From NCBI GenBank assembly GCA_021234155.1, contig JAJEKV010000013.1, positions 11,350,202 through 11,414,201 of the forward strand: a DNA stretch of 64,000 nt. Reading direction: 5' to 3'. A model generated the notes under the pieces. The model did not search any database, was not told the origin of the DNA, and saw nothing but the letters and a program-made list of their open reading frames with translations. This DNA comes from Isoetes taiwanensis (lineage: Eukaryota; Streptophyta; Lycopodiopsida; Isoetales; Isoetaceae). A program made the position numbers and the translations under genes. Shown piece by piece: positions 1 through 10,191 of the stretch; the first letter of the stretch is position 1; each line of letters starts with the position of its first letter.

Positions 1-1310
1 TGAAGTTTGCAGAGAACTAGCTGAAAAGAAACTTACAAAGTTTGAGAAATATGAGATGGTATCTATTGTCATCATGTATAGAGCGATTGAGAATGCAATT
101 GCACATGCTAAATCAAAGAGCAATAAGATAAGAAGAAATATACAGAGGAGACAGATGCAGAGATGAAGGCTAAAGAGAAATGGTTCTCATATCAATCTGA
201 AGATGACACCTGGTGGTTAGGTCTCTTTAAGGTTCAAAAAGAGACCCATGAGGTACTAAAATGGATGTTCAATCAGACTGACATCTCGAGCATAATATCT
301 AGATTTGAGGAGGGGAAGAATTGCAAGTAGATCAATATGGATCTTACAAAGTCATTCTTCACTTGGCCTCAGATTTGAAAACCGAAGAAACAATGTACAA
401 CATAAGTATGAAGGACAAGGACATGTAAAAGTTGTCTATATTGCAATCACACAAGGAAGTCAAGTACTAAGAGGAGGACGGTTTCAACCTTGTCCCTCAA
501 CCAAGCAAATCCTCGTGAGAGAGAAGGAAAAGATCCTAAATTCTATGGTATTTTTTCCATTCTATTAGAGAGTCCATATCTTTCACTTTGCACAATTTTG
601 TTTGAATCATCGATAAAATGATATTCTTAAGCTGCAAATTCGTGTAGGCCATTGCAGACAAAAAAAGAAGAGAGGAAGGAATTCACAGAGTTGAATAGGT
701 TCTATCAGAAGCATGTTTGCATGGTGGCAATGTGAAATTAGAGCTTGATGTGGGGGTTGGGGGAGGGGGGGGGGGGAGAGGGGTGGGGAGGGACACTTTA
801 TCAAGGATCATAAAGAGTCTTCTAACCAAATAAATATCGATGAAAAGATTTATAAATATGGAAAATTTCCGGTTGATGTAGAACAAGACCGCATGGAGTG
901 CATTCTGCATTGAGGAAAAAAAGCATGAGATGTATTGTTTAAATTGTTCTCATACATTTGGTGAATGGATCTCACGAAAAGAAGATGCAGAAATATTCGT
1001 GCAAGCGAATAACAAATTTGTCAAGGCTTACATAGATGCATGAGAAGAGAGTGAATTCCCACACTACTTGCGCATCTTTTGGGCTCATGCATGTTGGTTT
1101 TTAGGAAGTATGACAGCCTAGCAATCTGGAATGCACAAGGTATGGAGAAGTCGCATAAACAAGCTAAAATAGCCTTTCATAGGAACACTCAAAGATGGGG
1201 TGGAAAAGTAGAAACCAGTGCTCTGAGGCAGATTACAAACTAGTTTTATAGAAGGACGACTTTAAGAAGTAATCCAGAAGTGGTAAACTCCGTTGGCATA
1301 ATGTTGAAGA
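1..1310 (+). pseudogene. Decayed ORF of unknown, probably transposon, origin
   Basis: No intact gene is present. Coherent protein-like stretches run on the plus strand in alternating frames: an open stretch from base 1 to about 170, and another at about 960-1310 broken by stops and frame changes. The second reads as Lys/Arg-rich sequence ending in a block with spacing like GMEKSHKQAKIAFHRN followed by RQI. The switching between frames is what a frameshifted coding remnant looks like. I do not recognise the family. It is followed by the same kind of short GTGTCGT motif (about 1490) that follows the unknown ORF remnant at 14.1-15.65 kb, so both may derive from one mobile family. Low confidence. 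Confidence 0.25.
752..792 (+). repeat. G-rich tract with G-quadruplex potential
   Basis: About 41 bases made of G runs of 3 to 12 separated by one or two non-G bases. The spacing meets the usual four-run requirement for an intramolecular G-quadruplex several times over. It lies in non-genic decayed sequence, so no regulatory role is implied. Confidence 0.75.
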
Positions 1311-1639
1311 AGAAGTGAAAGATGAAGCTCGCATGGCAATGTCTAAGGCCCCATAATTATTGCAACAGTGCAAATCGAAGAGACAAAGAATCAGTAAAAC
1401 GTACTTGTGATGCATACACGTTAACACGACGCGGAGCACTTCTCTCCATCCTCATTTGCACAAGTGGGCTTTCGTGTCGTATGATCTTATTGAGATCACA
1501 TGGCGCAAAGTATCATCTTTACTCTTTTTCCGCATTTATATAATTTCGCGTCGTGCGATCATGTCAAGAGAGAGAATATTACTTCAATTAACGCTGAGAA
1601 AAATGACACAAAGAGGAATATAAAATAGAAGAACAAGTC

Positions 1640-2010
1640 ATTGTTGTTCCAATGCCAGCTCTTCTTCATCATCATCTTTGTGTCTTCTCCAGGTGTGCAA
1701 GTATCCCATCTAAGTGTTCTTGTAATCTATCCACCATTTCTTTATACATGTCCCACTCCTGTCTAGTTTCCACAATGTTCTCTTTCGCTTGAATGAGCAA
1801 CCTTGTTGCAGTCAACATTTCTCTTAATAATCTCATCTTGTTCCTTCGACCTCTTCATTAGAACATCCAAAGCTATGTTAGAAGGAAGTTCTGGAGTCGG
1901 GCATTTTCATTTCTCAGCAATGGAGGATAAGGAGGCCATATATGCAGATGTGAAAAAAGGGAAGACGCTAGATGTGAAGGAAGGAAAGATGCTAGTATTC
2001 TAACTGGAGC
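1640..2010 (-). pseudogene. Coiled-coil-like coding remnant, unknown
   Basis: Read on the minus strand, this region gives a charged, heptad-like Lys/Glu-rich peptide (for example KRSKEQDEIIKRN) with stops. A similar charged coiled-coil remnant lies on the plus strand at about 16.25-16.45 kb, where it also follows a GTGTCGT motif. No catalytic motif is visible and I cannot name a family. Confidence 0.25.
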
Positions 2011-2299
2011 AAGGAAATCAATGTAAAGACTTAGCAAAGACCTTAGTTTATACATGAGCTCCACCATATTAGATAAAGTCGACCGCTGGGACACGTGTCG
2101 AGCGAATCATTGTTTCTTGAGATTCTGTAGATATCAAATATAGAAGTAGTGATATCATACATACAAGCAGAGATCCATTAAAGTGGAAGATTGTTTACAC
2201 ACACTTATTGTCTGCTTGAGAATTTAACAAATTAAAATACAATGTATCACACCACACGAAAACTTCACATGCATTTTAAAATCAAATGACGAGTTTCGC

Positions 2300-2475
2300 T
2301 TCACGCATTTGTTTCTATAACTATTTTTTCATTGCAAAATTAAAATATATACAAGCATTGAAAAAAAAAACACGGTTCCTCCGGCGGGAGCCAAGGAGCC
2401 AGATGCTCACGATTGGCAGAGGGAGCGAGAGTGAGAGCGAGAGTGGGCGTGGGCGTGAGCGAGAGTGGGCGTGAG
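2300..2475 (-). repeat. Dispersed repeat, copy 1 (inverted partner at 17.48-17.62 kb)
   Basis: The stretch from the T-rich/A-rich segment at about 2306 through the A10 tract and the CCTCCGGCGGGAGCC box to about 2440 is nearly identical, in reverse complement, to 17480-17625. In this copy it runs into a GA-rich minisatellite (GAGCGAGAGTGGGCGT units, about 2425-2482). The partner copy has only a few such units, so the minisatellite expanded here. The repeat ends where the LINE at 2481 begins. Confidence 0.7.
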
Positions 2476-2480
2476 CGAGA

Positions 2481-4924
2481 GTGTATGCGCATAATCGACC
2501 ACGTCAGAGAGGCGCATTGTGGGCTTCTTTGCGTTCCAAATTACTGAGGTTAGGCTCCCCTGTTGCATGGATCATGGTGGGTGATTTTAACATGGTTGAG
2601 CTTGAGCAAGACAGATGTGGCAAAGGTGCAGAGATAGTGCAGGGCTTTGAACGGGAGCAATAGCACCGCTTAATGCAAGATTGTGGCTTCATAGAAGTTG
2701 AGGGTCCCTCAAGTTTTACTTGGTGTAATGGCTGGTTGGGTGGTGGTAGAGCATATGCAAGACATGATAGAGGCTACTATAATGCTTTGGTAGCAACCCA
2801 GTTACCTGCTTTTCATCGTGAGAACATGTTGAATACTGTGATTTCAGACCATAATCCACAGTATTTCTCTTGCTCTCATACGGTGGTGCATGCTGCATCT
2901 AAGACATATTTCAAGCTGAATACATTTTTCTTGAAGGATGAGGAATTTTTGGCAGGTTGTAGACAAGCGTGGTTCACTTCTTTCTCTCGGCACAGGGGCA
3001 TGGCAGGTATTGTTAATGCTCTCGCTGCTGTGAAGTCTTTTGCTAAAGGTTGGGGTCGTGAATGGGCTTCTGCTAACCGGAGCCATCTGCTGGCTCTTTA
3101 TCAACAACTTGAAGCATGCAGGTCTGTTGCCCCATCAGATGGTCATGTGGAGAAGCAAATTTTGTGTAGCATTCGGCAAATGGAATCTGAACAGGTGCAA
3201 TTTGCTCGCATTAAAGTTGGGCTGCAATGGTTCAAGGAGGGAGATCGGTGCACATGTTTTTTCTTCAGAGCTGCCAAAACAAGAAAGCTAGCTGCATCTC
3301 TTCAGTCTCTGCAGATCCAAGATGGGCTTGTTGTTTCAGATCCAGCTGAGCTTAGAGGCTTTTTGCATAATCACTTCTCAGCTTTCTTCACTGCTCGTCG
3401 TCTTCCCTTTCAGTCAGATTTTCAAGCGACTTTGCTTGCTAAGGTTCATCCTATAGTCACCAATGAGCAAAGGGCCACTTTAGAGGCTGAGATCAGCCAG
3501 AATAATTTAGCTGAGGCCACATTTTCTCTCAAGAGGGGCAAGTGTCCGGGTCTTGATGGTGTTCCAGTGGAATTTTTCCAGGAGTATTGGGATTGGCTTG
3601 GTGCAGATGTGTATGATGCTTTCAAGGATTTTAAAAGGCAGAGGCACCTGGACAAAATCCTCAACTCTGGTTGCATCTCCCTTATTTCAAAATGTAAGGA
3701 TTTCTCTTCCATTTCAGATTGGCGCCCTATTATCTTGTTGTCCTCAGTGTACAAGATCTTTGCTAAAGCTTTTGCTCAGAAGCTTTGTGGCGTGCTTATT
3801 GAGTCCATCTCTTCCACACAATCAGGTTTCTTGCCTCGCCGGTGTATCTTGAATAATGTGGTAGTAGCATATGAGGGTCCCTATTGGGCTAGAATGCATG
3901 GTTACCCCATTGTATACTTGAAGCTGGATTTTGCAAAAGCATACGACAATGTTGATTGGAGTTTCCTGGAGCAGTGCCTTTTACGTCTTGATTTTGGTGC
4001 CCGCCGCGAAATGTATATTACGAAACTTCATTATTCTCGCGTTCTTGGTTCTTTTTCAAGGAGAACCATCGACATTTTTCGTGGGGCGTGGTATTGCCAG
4101 GGTGTCCTTTGGCACGCTTTTTTACAATTGTGGCGTAGATTCTTTCGATTATTCTCTATTCTTGCAGGCAGGAAGGCATCCCGCATGGTCTTCCCATGAA
4201 TAATGGTGCACAAGATCGATATGATGATGACACTTTCTTGTTCTTAATGGGCGATGAGCAATTTGCAGAATGCCATTTCCTTGTTGGACAGTTTCTCTTT
4301 GGCTTCCGGTATCTTTGTGGGATGGCAAAAGTGTACTGCCTTGTGGGCCCTAGACTCTCCAGTGCCGTCTTCTGTGGTTGCATTTCCATGGAAGGTTCTT
4401 CCTCATGGGAAGGCAACTAGGCTTCTAGGCATCCCAGTTGGTATACACCTCTCGTCTGGAGACGCGTGGGATGTCATTATTAAGGGGTTGGAAAGGCATT
4501 TGTTCTGGTGGTCCACGGCTAAGTTATCCATGGCTGGTCGTGTAACTGTGGCAAAGTCAGTTCTGCGTGGTACACATGTCTATATGGCATCCATCTTGCT
4601 GGCACCACAGACAAAGATGCAGCTCATTGTTCGTACTGTAAGAAACTTCATATGGGATGGCACTGAAGAAGGTGCTGATGTTAAAATTAGTTGGGCGAGG
4701 TGCATTATGCCTAAACTTTGTGGGGGCTGGGGATGATTCACTTTCTTCTCCAGAGCAAGGTGCTGATTTCTAAGTTCATATGGCGGATTCTCAACAATGC
4801 TGATAATTCTCCAGATCTGAGTCTCATTCACCAGTCTTTACAGATGTGCATTTCCTTTGGCTCTCCATCCATTAATCCTCTCATCCCATGGGCATTATTC
4901 TATCCACTTTCTCCATATCCTAAT
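2481..4924 (+). mobile_element. L1-like LINE, degenerate ORF2 (endonuclease end, reverse transcriptase, 3' domain)
   Basis: Plant-type L1 non-LTR retrotransposon, 5'-truncated inside the endonuclease. Seen in order: endonuclease GDFNM box (about 2580) and SDHNP box (about 2850); a stop at 2661; then a 508-residue open frame (2673-4199) with the linker, the RT entry motif CPGLDGVP (3545), a SDWRPI box (3715), SGFLPRR (3825) and the first catalytic block LDFAKAYD (3922). Frame shifts follow. The second catalytic box reads YDDDTFLFL (about 4218-4245) where L1 elements have YADD. The thumb/3' region continues in other frames (4254-4736, 4718-4924). It shares LQSKV.ISKFIWRI with the minus-strand LINE at 20.8 kb, so both belong to one family. 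Several breaks make it inactive. The 3' end is cut by the foldback sequence at 4925. Confidence 0.92.
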
Positions 4925-5223
4925 GGCTTAGGTGGTATTAGGCTTGGATTTAGTTTTTAATTAGAAAAGCATGTATTGGACAAACTATTAGTCAAGGTTA
5001 TATTCAAGATAGATTGACGAGAGGAAAATAATAATAGTGTATATTTATAATAATAACTAGCTTGAATTATATATTAATATTATAATAATTATTATTATTA
5101 TAAATATACACAATTATTATTTTCCTCTCCTCAGTCTATCTTGAATATAACCTTGACTAATAGTTTATCCAGTACATGCTTTTCTAATTAAAAACTGAAT
5201 CCAAGCCTAATACCGCCCAAGCC
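4925..5223. mobile_element. Foldback element / 299-bp near-perfect palindrome
   Basis: The left arm (4925 to about 5070) is the reverse complement of the right arm (about 5078 to 5223) with only scattered mismatches. The ends pair as GGCTTAGGTGG with CCGCCCAAGCC, and the centre is AT-rich (about 5063-5090). Such a structure is typical of a foldback MITE, or of an inverted duplication. The left arm starts exactly where LINE protein similarity fades. I could not find a convincing target-site duplication. A transcript through it would form a roughly 145-bp hairpin. Confidence 0.85.
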
Positions 5224-5225
5224 TT

Positions 5226-5560
5226 CTGTTGCGCCTTTTTGCTAGTTTCTTTTTTTTCTTTTTCTTTTTCTGTAATTTCTTGCAGGACGTCGCACGCGAC
5301 TTCTGCTAGACATCGCATTGTTACATCAGTGTCACGTCTGGATCATGTTGAGTCCCGTGGGTCACGTCTGTGCAGACATCTGGGTCACGTTTGTGTCCTC
5401 GTTTGTCTGTGTTGCATGCAACGTCTGGACCGCGTCGCATGCGACGTTTCTCTAGCGATGTCTAGGTCACTTATGTGTCACGTGGACAGTCGTCGCAATA
5501 GACGTCGCTTATTGATATTTATGTTGTGCATGACCAAACTGGCCAGACCTAGTCGCATAG
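5226..5560. other. No gene; CGTC/GACG-rich degenerate repeats
   Basis: A T-rich segment is followed by about 240 bp dense in GTCACGTCTG, GACGTCGC and CGCATGCGACG-like words. This is unlike the CpG-poor surroundings and similar in composition to 30.68-30.93 kb. No coding signal. Confidence 0.5.
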
Positions 5561-5564
5561 AAAA

Positions 5565-6010
5565 AAACAATGCTCGAGAGTCTCAAGTTGTCGTTTACCC
5601 AATGGGCAAAGTTCTGAAATACAGAGAGTAAACTTATGGACCAGCACATTAACCCGCAAATATCTATGAAGGATCTGCCACCACAAAGCAGAAACTTTGG
5701 GATGAAGCAATTTATCTTAAGCCCGGGACCACATTCGCTTTCATTTAGGAGAGGAAAGGCGAAGCTACCAACCAGCCCAAAAGGGGGACAACGTCAACGT
5801 GGACCAGCTTCTGATATAAAGAATGCACAAGACACTGTGTTAACAATTTGGAAACCAATCCAAATAGGCACATCAGCTGGTTCGAAGGGAGTGGCTGGCA
5901 GACTATGAGCCACCTCTTGCCAAGTAGCTCTGTCCCACTGAGATAACATGAACTTAGTCTGCAAAGAACTTGTACAAGAGTTGCATAAAATCTCATGTGT
6001 GTAATGAAGA
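5565..6010 (-). mobile_element. LINE 3' fragment (zinc-binding RT-associated domain), antisense
   Basis: Minus-strand translation gives a block LWWQILHRYLRVNVLVH followed by CPLGKRQLETLEHCF. The same arrangement occurs in the minus-strand LINE at about 20.0-20.2 kb (WWQVIHRCL... MPERVESIEHCF). This is the C-terminal zf-RVT-like region of plant L1 ORF2. It is a short fragment with frame changes, in opposite orientation to the LINE at 2.5-4.9 kb. Confidence 0.7.
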
Positions 6011-6091
6011 TGATTGGGGTAATAGGATTTATTTGGAGAAAGAAGCTATGTATAAGGCATTTGTTCCTTTTGAAAATAACACTGTTGCAAA

Positions 6092-6123
6092 TGAAACGGG
6101 AGTGTTGCAGAACTCCCGTTTCA
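6092..6123. repeat. Perfect 12-bp inverted repeat (hairpin)
   Basis: TGAAACGGGAGT and ACTCCCGTTTCA are exact reverse complements separated by 8 bases. No T-run follows and no gene is adjacent, so this is not called a terminator. Confidence 0.8.
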
Positions 6124-6139
6124 AAGATTCCGTTCAAAA

Positions 6140-6435
6140 AAACACCATGCTCTAAAAAATGACCATTTTAGAGTAGCGATGAAGTTTCTAGAGGTTTGTT
6201 TTTTTTTTTACGCATTTTGACACCCCATTAAGTGTCAAGTTTGTATTTTTGAAATGCCACAACTCAAAATTGGCAAAATTTAGACATGTCATGTACAATC
6301 TCGAAAGTAAGACTTCAAAACATCAAAATAGAGATATAAAAATAATAAATATTTCAATAATAATTTTTGTTACATCATTTCTGGCTAAACAAGAGCGAAA
6401 ATGTATTCCATAATGAGTTTACCTTCAGGAAAAGG
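6140..6435. other. No gene; AT-rich intergenic
   Basis: AT-rich sequence with T and A runs. No coding or structural feature was recognised before the palindrome cluster. Confidence 0.6.
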
Positions 6436-6620
6436 AGAAATGTATTCCGAATACACCATACCAACAAATAAAACCAAAACGTATTAGAATACAATTTTGG
6501 TTTCACGAAACCAAAAGTGTATTCCGAATACACTTTGGTTTATGTCTTAAGGACAAAGTGTATTAGAATACACTTTTGCTCTTCGAGGAAAACCAAAGTG
6601 TATTAGGAATACATTTGTTT
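6436..6620. repeat. Cluster of five palindromes with a GTATTC..GAATAC core
   Basis: Five palindromes share one core: 6441-6455, 6481-6492, 6514-6536 (AAAGTGTATTC C GAATACACTTT), 6555-6576 and 6595-6616. Most are flanked by ACCAAA or TTTGGTTT, so the flanks are also inverted. Two degenerate copies lie at about 8475 and 8757. This is not a tandem repeat: spacers are 21-41 bp and differ in sequence. Confidence 0.8.
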
Positions 6621-8440
6621 TCCACAAAGTGCCTTTTCGAATCACTTGCATCTCACACTTGTTAAGTATTGTCATCTTGCAAAACACGTGAGTCAAATTT
6701 AATGCTTAAGGCGAGGAGTTATGGAATTATCCATTACAAGCTTTAAGTTTGTTCATTGAACCATTTTTACAATTTATAAAGTGTTGGTCTAAGGTCTCAG
6801 TCTCACCATAGTTTTACACATTATGCAAACAAGTAAAAGTCGTTCTTTGAGATGCTTGCATTATGTTTCACGCTACCACATTTGTTAGGTTTGATTCATG
6901 TGCTCCTTCCTCTCACGTCATCACGAAATTTATGAAGAATGGATGGGGACTTAATGTAAACACGAGATACCTAAAAGTCTAAGCCATAGTTGATGTAATT
7001 GTTGATGTAGAAAATCTTTTAAGGCCATAAAAATATTTTGTGTCATGCTTCAAATAGGGATTATTTCTAGAACATTGGACCAAAGAAGCAATGTCTAACC
7101 GTAGTTTTTTTTTTCTGATTTGTAATGAGTCATCATCCATTCCTTCACCAATCTTTGTATTAAAGCTTAGTAAAGATATACCATAACCACTATGGCAATA
7201 AAGATCTTTTAGTATATCTAGAAGAAAGAGGGCTATTCAATGCTTCCTATGCCTTATGCCTTGTATTCATTCTCCGAACATGATCCACTTAAAGATTAGT
7301 TAACAAGGTTCTCCATGTAAATCATTCTCTTAGCCAAAGGCTGAGATATGATTTTAGGCCTATTAATTTTGCCAAGTGTGAAACTGTCAAATGGAAGAGG
7401 TTGCTTTACATCACACATCGGGGAATCAATATGCGAGATCACGGATGGAAGATATATCAGCCTTGGCAACTTACTTAATATTAACAAAGCCTCCCTCATT
7501 TAGCATTATACTACCACACATTTACGGTTATAATAAGCTCGGCATTTATCCATGTCTAGCTAGAAAAAATCAGGTGGAGAGTTACATGGGGCATTCATAT
7601 GAACCATGTTTCAGTGTCAGTACAACTTCATCATGCTTATCTTGCATCTTATCATTCACATAAATATAATGTAGCAGCCTTTGCACGTTCTCTAAATAAA
7701 ATTCCTTGAGAGCTCTTGAATCGATGGGTGCGATAAGGAGAAGTAAATCTGAGGGACATGAAAGCAAACTATTTCATCCATTTGACCATTATCGAGAGCT
7801 AGCAAGCGTAGCTTGCATACCTATTCTTTGCCTAAGAATAGTTCTTGTAGCAAAAGCTTGCTGCATCTGAGTTTTGTTTATATCACAAGATTCGAAGTTA
7901 CCATGAATCACCTTTATCATCACAAAATAATGATTCACCTTACCGGAAAATTGGGGAAATCTAGAACATAGGGAAAAAAACTACGGTACATTGCTTTCGG
8001 TTAGAAGAATCGGTCCGAGGTTAGAATGGGATGCAAAAATGGGCCCGTGGGTCAAGGCCCTTTCTGAATAGAGCTCGAGCCTCTTCCAATCTTTGGACCC
8101 GGCTTCTTAGATTTAGGGTTAAAGACTTGCAACAATCAAAGATTTAGGACAAACAAAAACAATCAAAGATTTAGGCTCGGAAATCACGGACTTGCGGTGG
8201 GATGAAGTCACACCGTAAATCCGGCTTCCACTGGATGGGCTTGATCTTAACTTTTTGTAGAATCGATTTGTAACTTATGCCCTATCTTTGTAAATCTTGT
8301 TTTGCTCTCATCTTCTCAGAATCCATGACTCATCTCTCCAAGAGTTTTTGTTGAAAAAAAAAAGGATCTCCCATTTTGATTTGCTGAGAGAAAAAAGCCA
8401 AAATAAAATAACTCCATAAGGAAATCAGCTAAAAAAACAA
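6620..8440. other. No gene recognised
   Basis: AT-rich sequence with many stops in all frames. Short open frames on both strands (for example the minus strand 7296-7499) have no recognisable domain and lack consistent coding character. Confidence 0.55.
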
Positions 8441-8800
8441 GAACGCCATGCTTTTTGAAAACCAAAATCCTATGAATACAAAGTGTATTCGAATAAACCC
8501 TCTCTATTTCTTTTTGAACCAATATCCCCGTATCCCTAGTCCCCAAAACAAAACCAAACAAATTTATACCACGATCACCGTATCTCCAAAAAAAAAAAAA
8601 AAAAGGTTGTTGGTTTGGCTAATCCCTTGATGATCTAGAACTATGTTCATGTTCCAATTCAAACCAAAAAGATGCAAGGTCATTGAAAATCAGGAATTTG
8701 GAAAATTGCAAATGCCATGCTTTTGAAAAAAATGTAAAGATTCGAGTAAAAACCAAAGTGTATTCCGAATAACTTTGATTCTCTAAAAATTTCTTTTGGT
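8441..8800. repeat. Degenerate second patch of the GTATTC palindrome words; A tract
   Basis: Contains AAAGTGTATTCGAATAA at about 8479 and AAAGTGTATTCCGAATAA at about 8756, both related to the 6.4-6.6 kb palindromes but decayed on one arm. An A run lies at about 8587-8604. No gene. Confidence 0.5.
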
Positions 8801-9385
8801 ATTCAGGAATATAAGTACCCCACAAAACTTGATTGGCATTCTTAAATTATTGAAATATTTAAGAACATTATTATTACTATGAAATTCCATGCACGGAGTT
8901 GCATTCTGTGGCCAAGTTTTCCATGAAGGTCGCATTTTATTCTGATAGCGAGGCAACAATTTTTATGAGAGAGATTGTGAATGACAAAGAGAACAAGGAT
9001 TTTCCGCTCTTTTCTGCAATTAGTATCTTTCTTATAATATCAGTATAGCAATTTCTAAAGCATATAAATTTCTCTGCACATATAATCAATAGTGCATTAA
9101 CTAGTTTCTTCGTAAAAACATGGTCATTTCTAGCCATATCCATAGCTCCTCGAAAAAGTCTTTGACATGCAAAGAACAGGGTAGCCCTTCTAACACGCAA
9201 AAAAAATTTAGTAAAATGAAAGTAGCTTTTGCCATAGCTTTGCTATAGAAGCCGACAACTCTTCTATGAAGCCGCAAAAAGAATTCTCTCCAACCTCTAT
9301 TTTGTGGAGGGAAAAGTCAACCAGTCCCCCTTTTTGGTATGGCTGATGACTTGCTCCCAGCTAATGCCCGTCGCAGAACTCCACC
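8801..9385. other. No gene recognised
   Basis: Non-coding AT-rich sequence leading into the inverted modules at 9.39 kb. Nothing further was recognised. Confidence 0.5.
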
Positions 9386-9389
9386 ACCC

Positions 9390-9746
9390 ACACATTGGAA
9401 GGGGTCGTGTTGCAAATCCCCATACGTCAAGGTAAGTAGGTATTGATTCCTACCGATTCAAGAATCATTCTTATCCAGAATGAAAACTGGCATGCAGAAA
9501 ACCGGGAGAATCAGGTTGGGGCTTACCTTGACGTAGTGGAGCAGGAAGGGGTCGAGCATTCTTGCCAGCCCCCTGATCTGCAGAATCCGGTCGCGCCTCA
9601 GGGGGCTGGCAAGAATGCCCTCCCCCTTCCCGTTCCACATAACATCAAGGTAAGTGGTCTTGAGTTCTTGCAAAGTTTGACAGAATGGCCTGCCCAAAAC
9701 ATGTAGAAAGGTAACCTTACCTTGACAACATGAAGGGGTGAGGCAT
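9390..9746. repeat. Alternating inverted copies of a short module (CTTACCTTGACG / AAGGGGT / CATTCTTGCC)
   Basis: CTTACCTTGAC or its complement GTCAAGGTAAG occurs four times (about 9427, 9523, 9644, 9714) in alternating orientation. Between the middle two lies a perfect 20-bp inverted repeat with arms 9557-9576 and 9598-9617 and a 21-bp loop. Each module continues into an AAGGGGT word and then CATTCTTGCCAGCCCC. This is the structure of head-to-head inserted MITE ends. No coding capacity. Confidence 0.7.
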
Positions 9747-10019
9747 TAGGGGTGGCCACATGATCATTTTTCTGCCTTCAACGATAGATTTTGAGGCAAA
9801 AACGGAAGTGGAGGCCTCCATCTTGAAGTCGGAGGCCAGTTTTCAATCTTCCATTCTTGCAGGGGAGCATCCACAAAAATTAGTGCAATCTGCTGGTTCC
9901 CCTCTCTTCTGAAGCTCTTCCCCCTTTACTCTGCCGCTCTTCACCTCTCTGGTATCCTCTCTCGTATGAAATTGAGATACGGAGGTGGAGGCAGCAAATA
10001 TTGCATGTGGCCACCCCTA
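9747..10019. mobile_element. MITE with 16-bp perfect terminal inverted repeats
   Basis: TAGGGGTGGCCACATG at 9747-9762 is the exact reverse complement of CATGTGGCCACCCCTA at 10004-10019, giving a 273-bp non-coding element. It splits a copy of the module described at 9.39-9.74 kb: the left flank GAAGGGGTGAGGCATT and right flank ATTCTTGCTAGCCCC together match the uninterrupted copy at about 9546-9573, which acts as an empty-site relative. The flanks share ATT, suggesting a 3-bp duplication. The TIR resembles hAT ends (YAGGGGTGG), but a hAT would leave 8 bp, so the superfamily is unsettled. Confidence 0.8.
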
Positions 10020-10191
10020 TTCTTGCTAGCCCCATAATCCTTAGCGAAAAAGAACTAGAGAATACATTTTCAGATAGTAGGTTACTAATAAGGTTCTATT
10101 TTGGCGGGCTGAAAGAACGCTTGTCACCTGCTGGCTACACAAATTTCTCATTTTCTTCTAACATTCAGTAAATCGGCGCTTTGCCGGATCT

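Noticed and set aside
6436-6620. CRISPR array
   Set aside because: Repeats are short palindromes of unequal length with irregular spacers in a eukaryotic repeat region; no cas genes.
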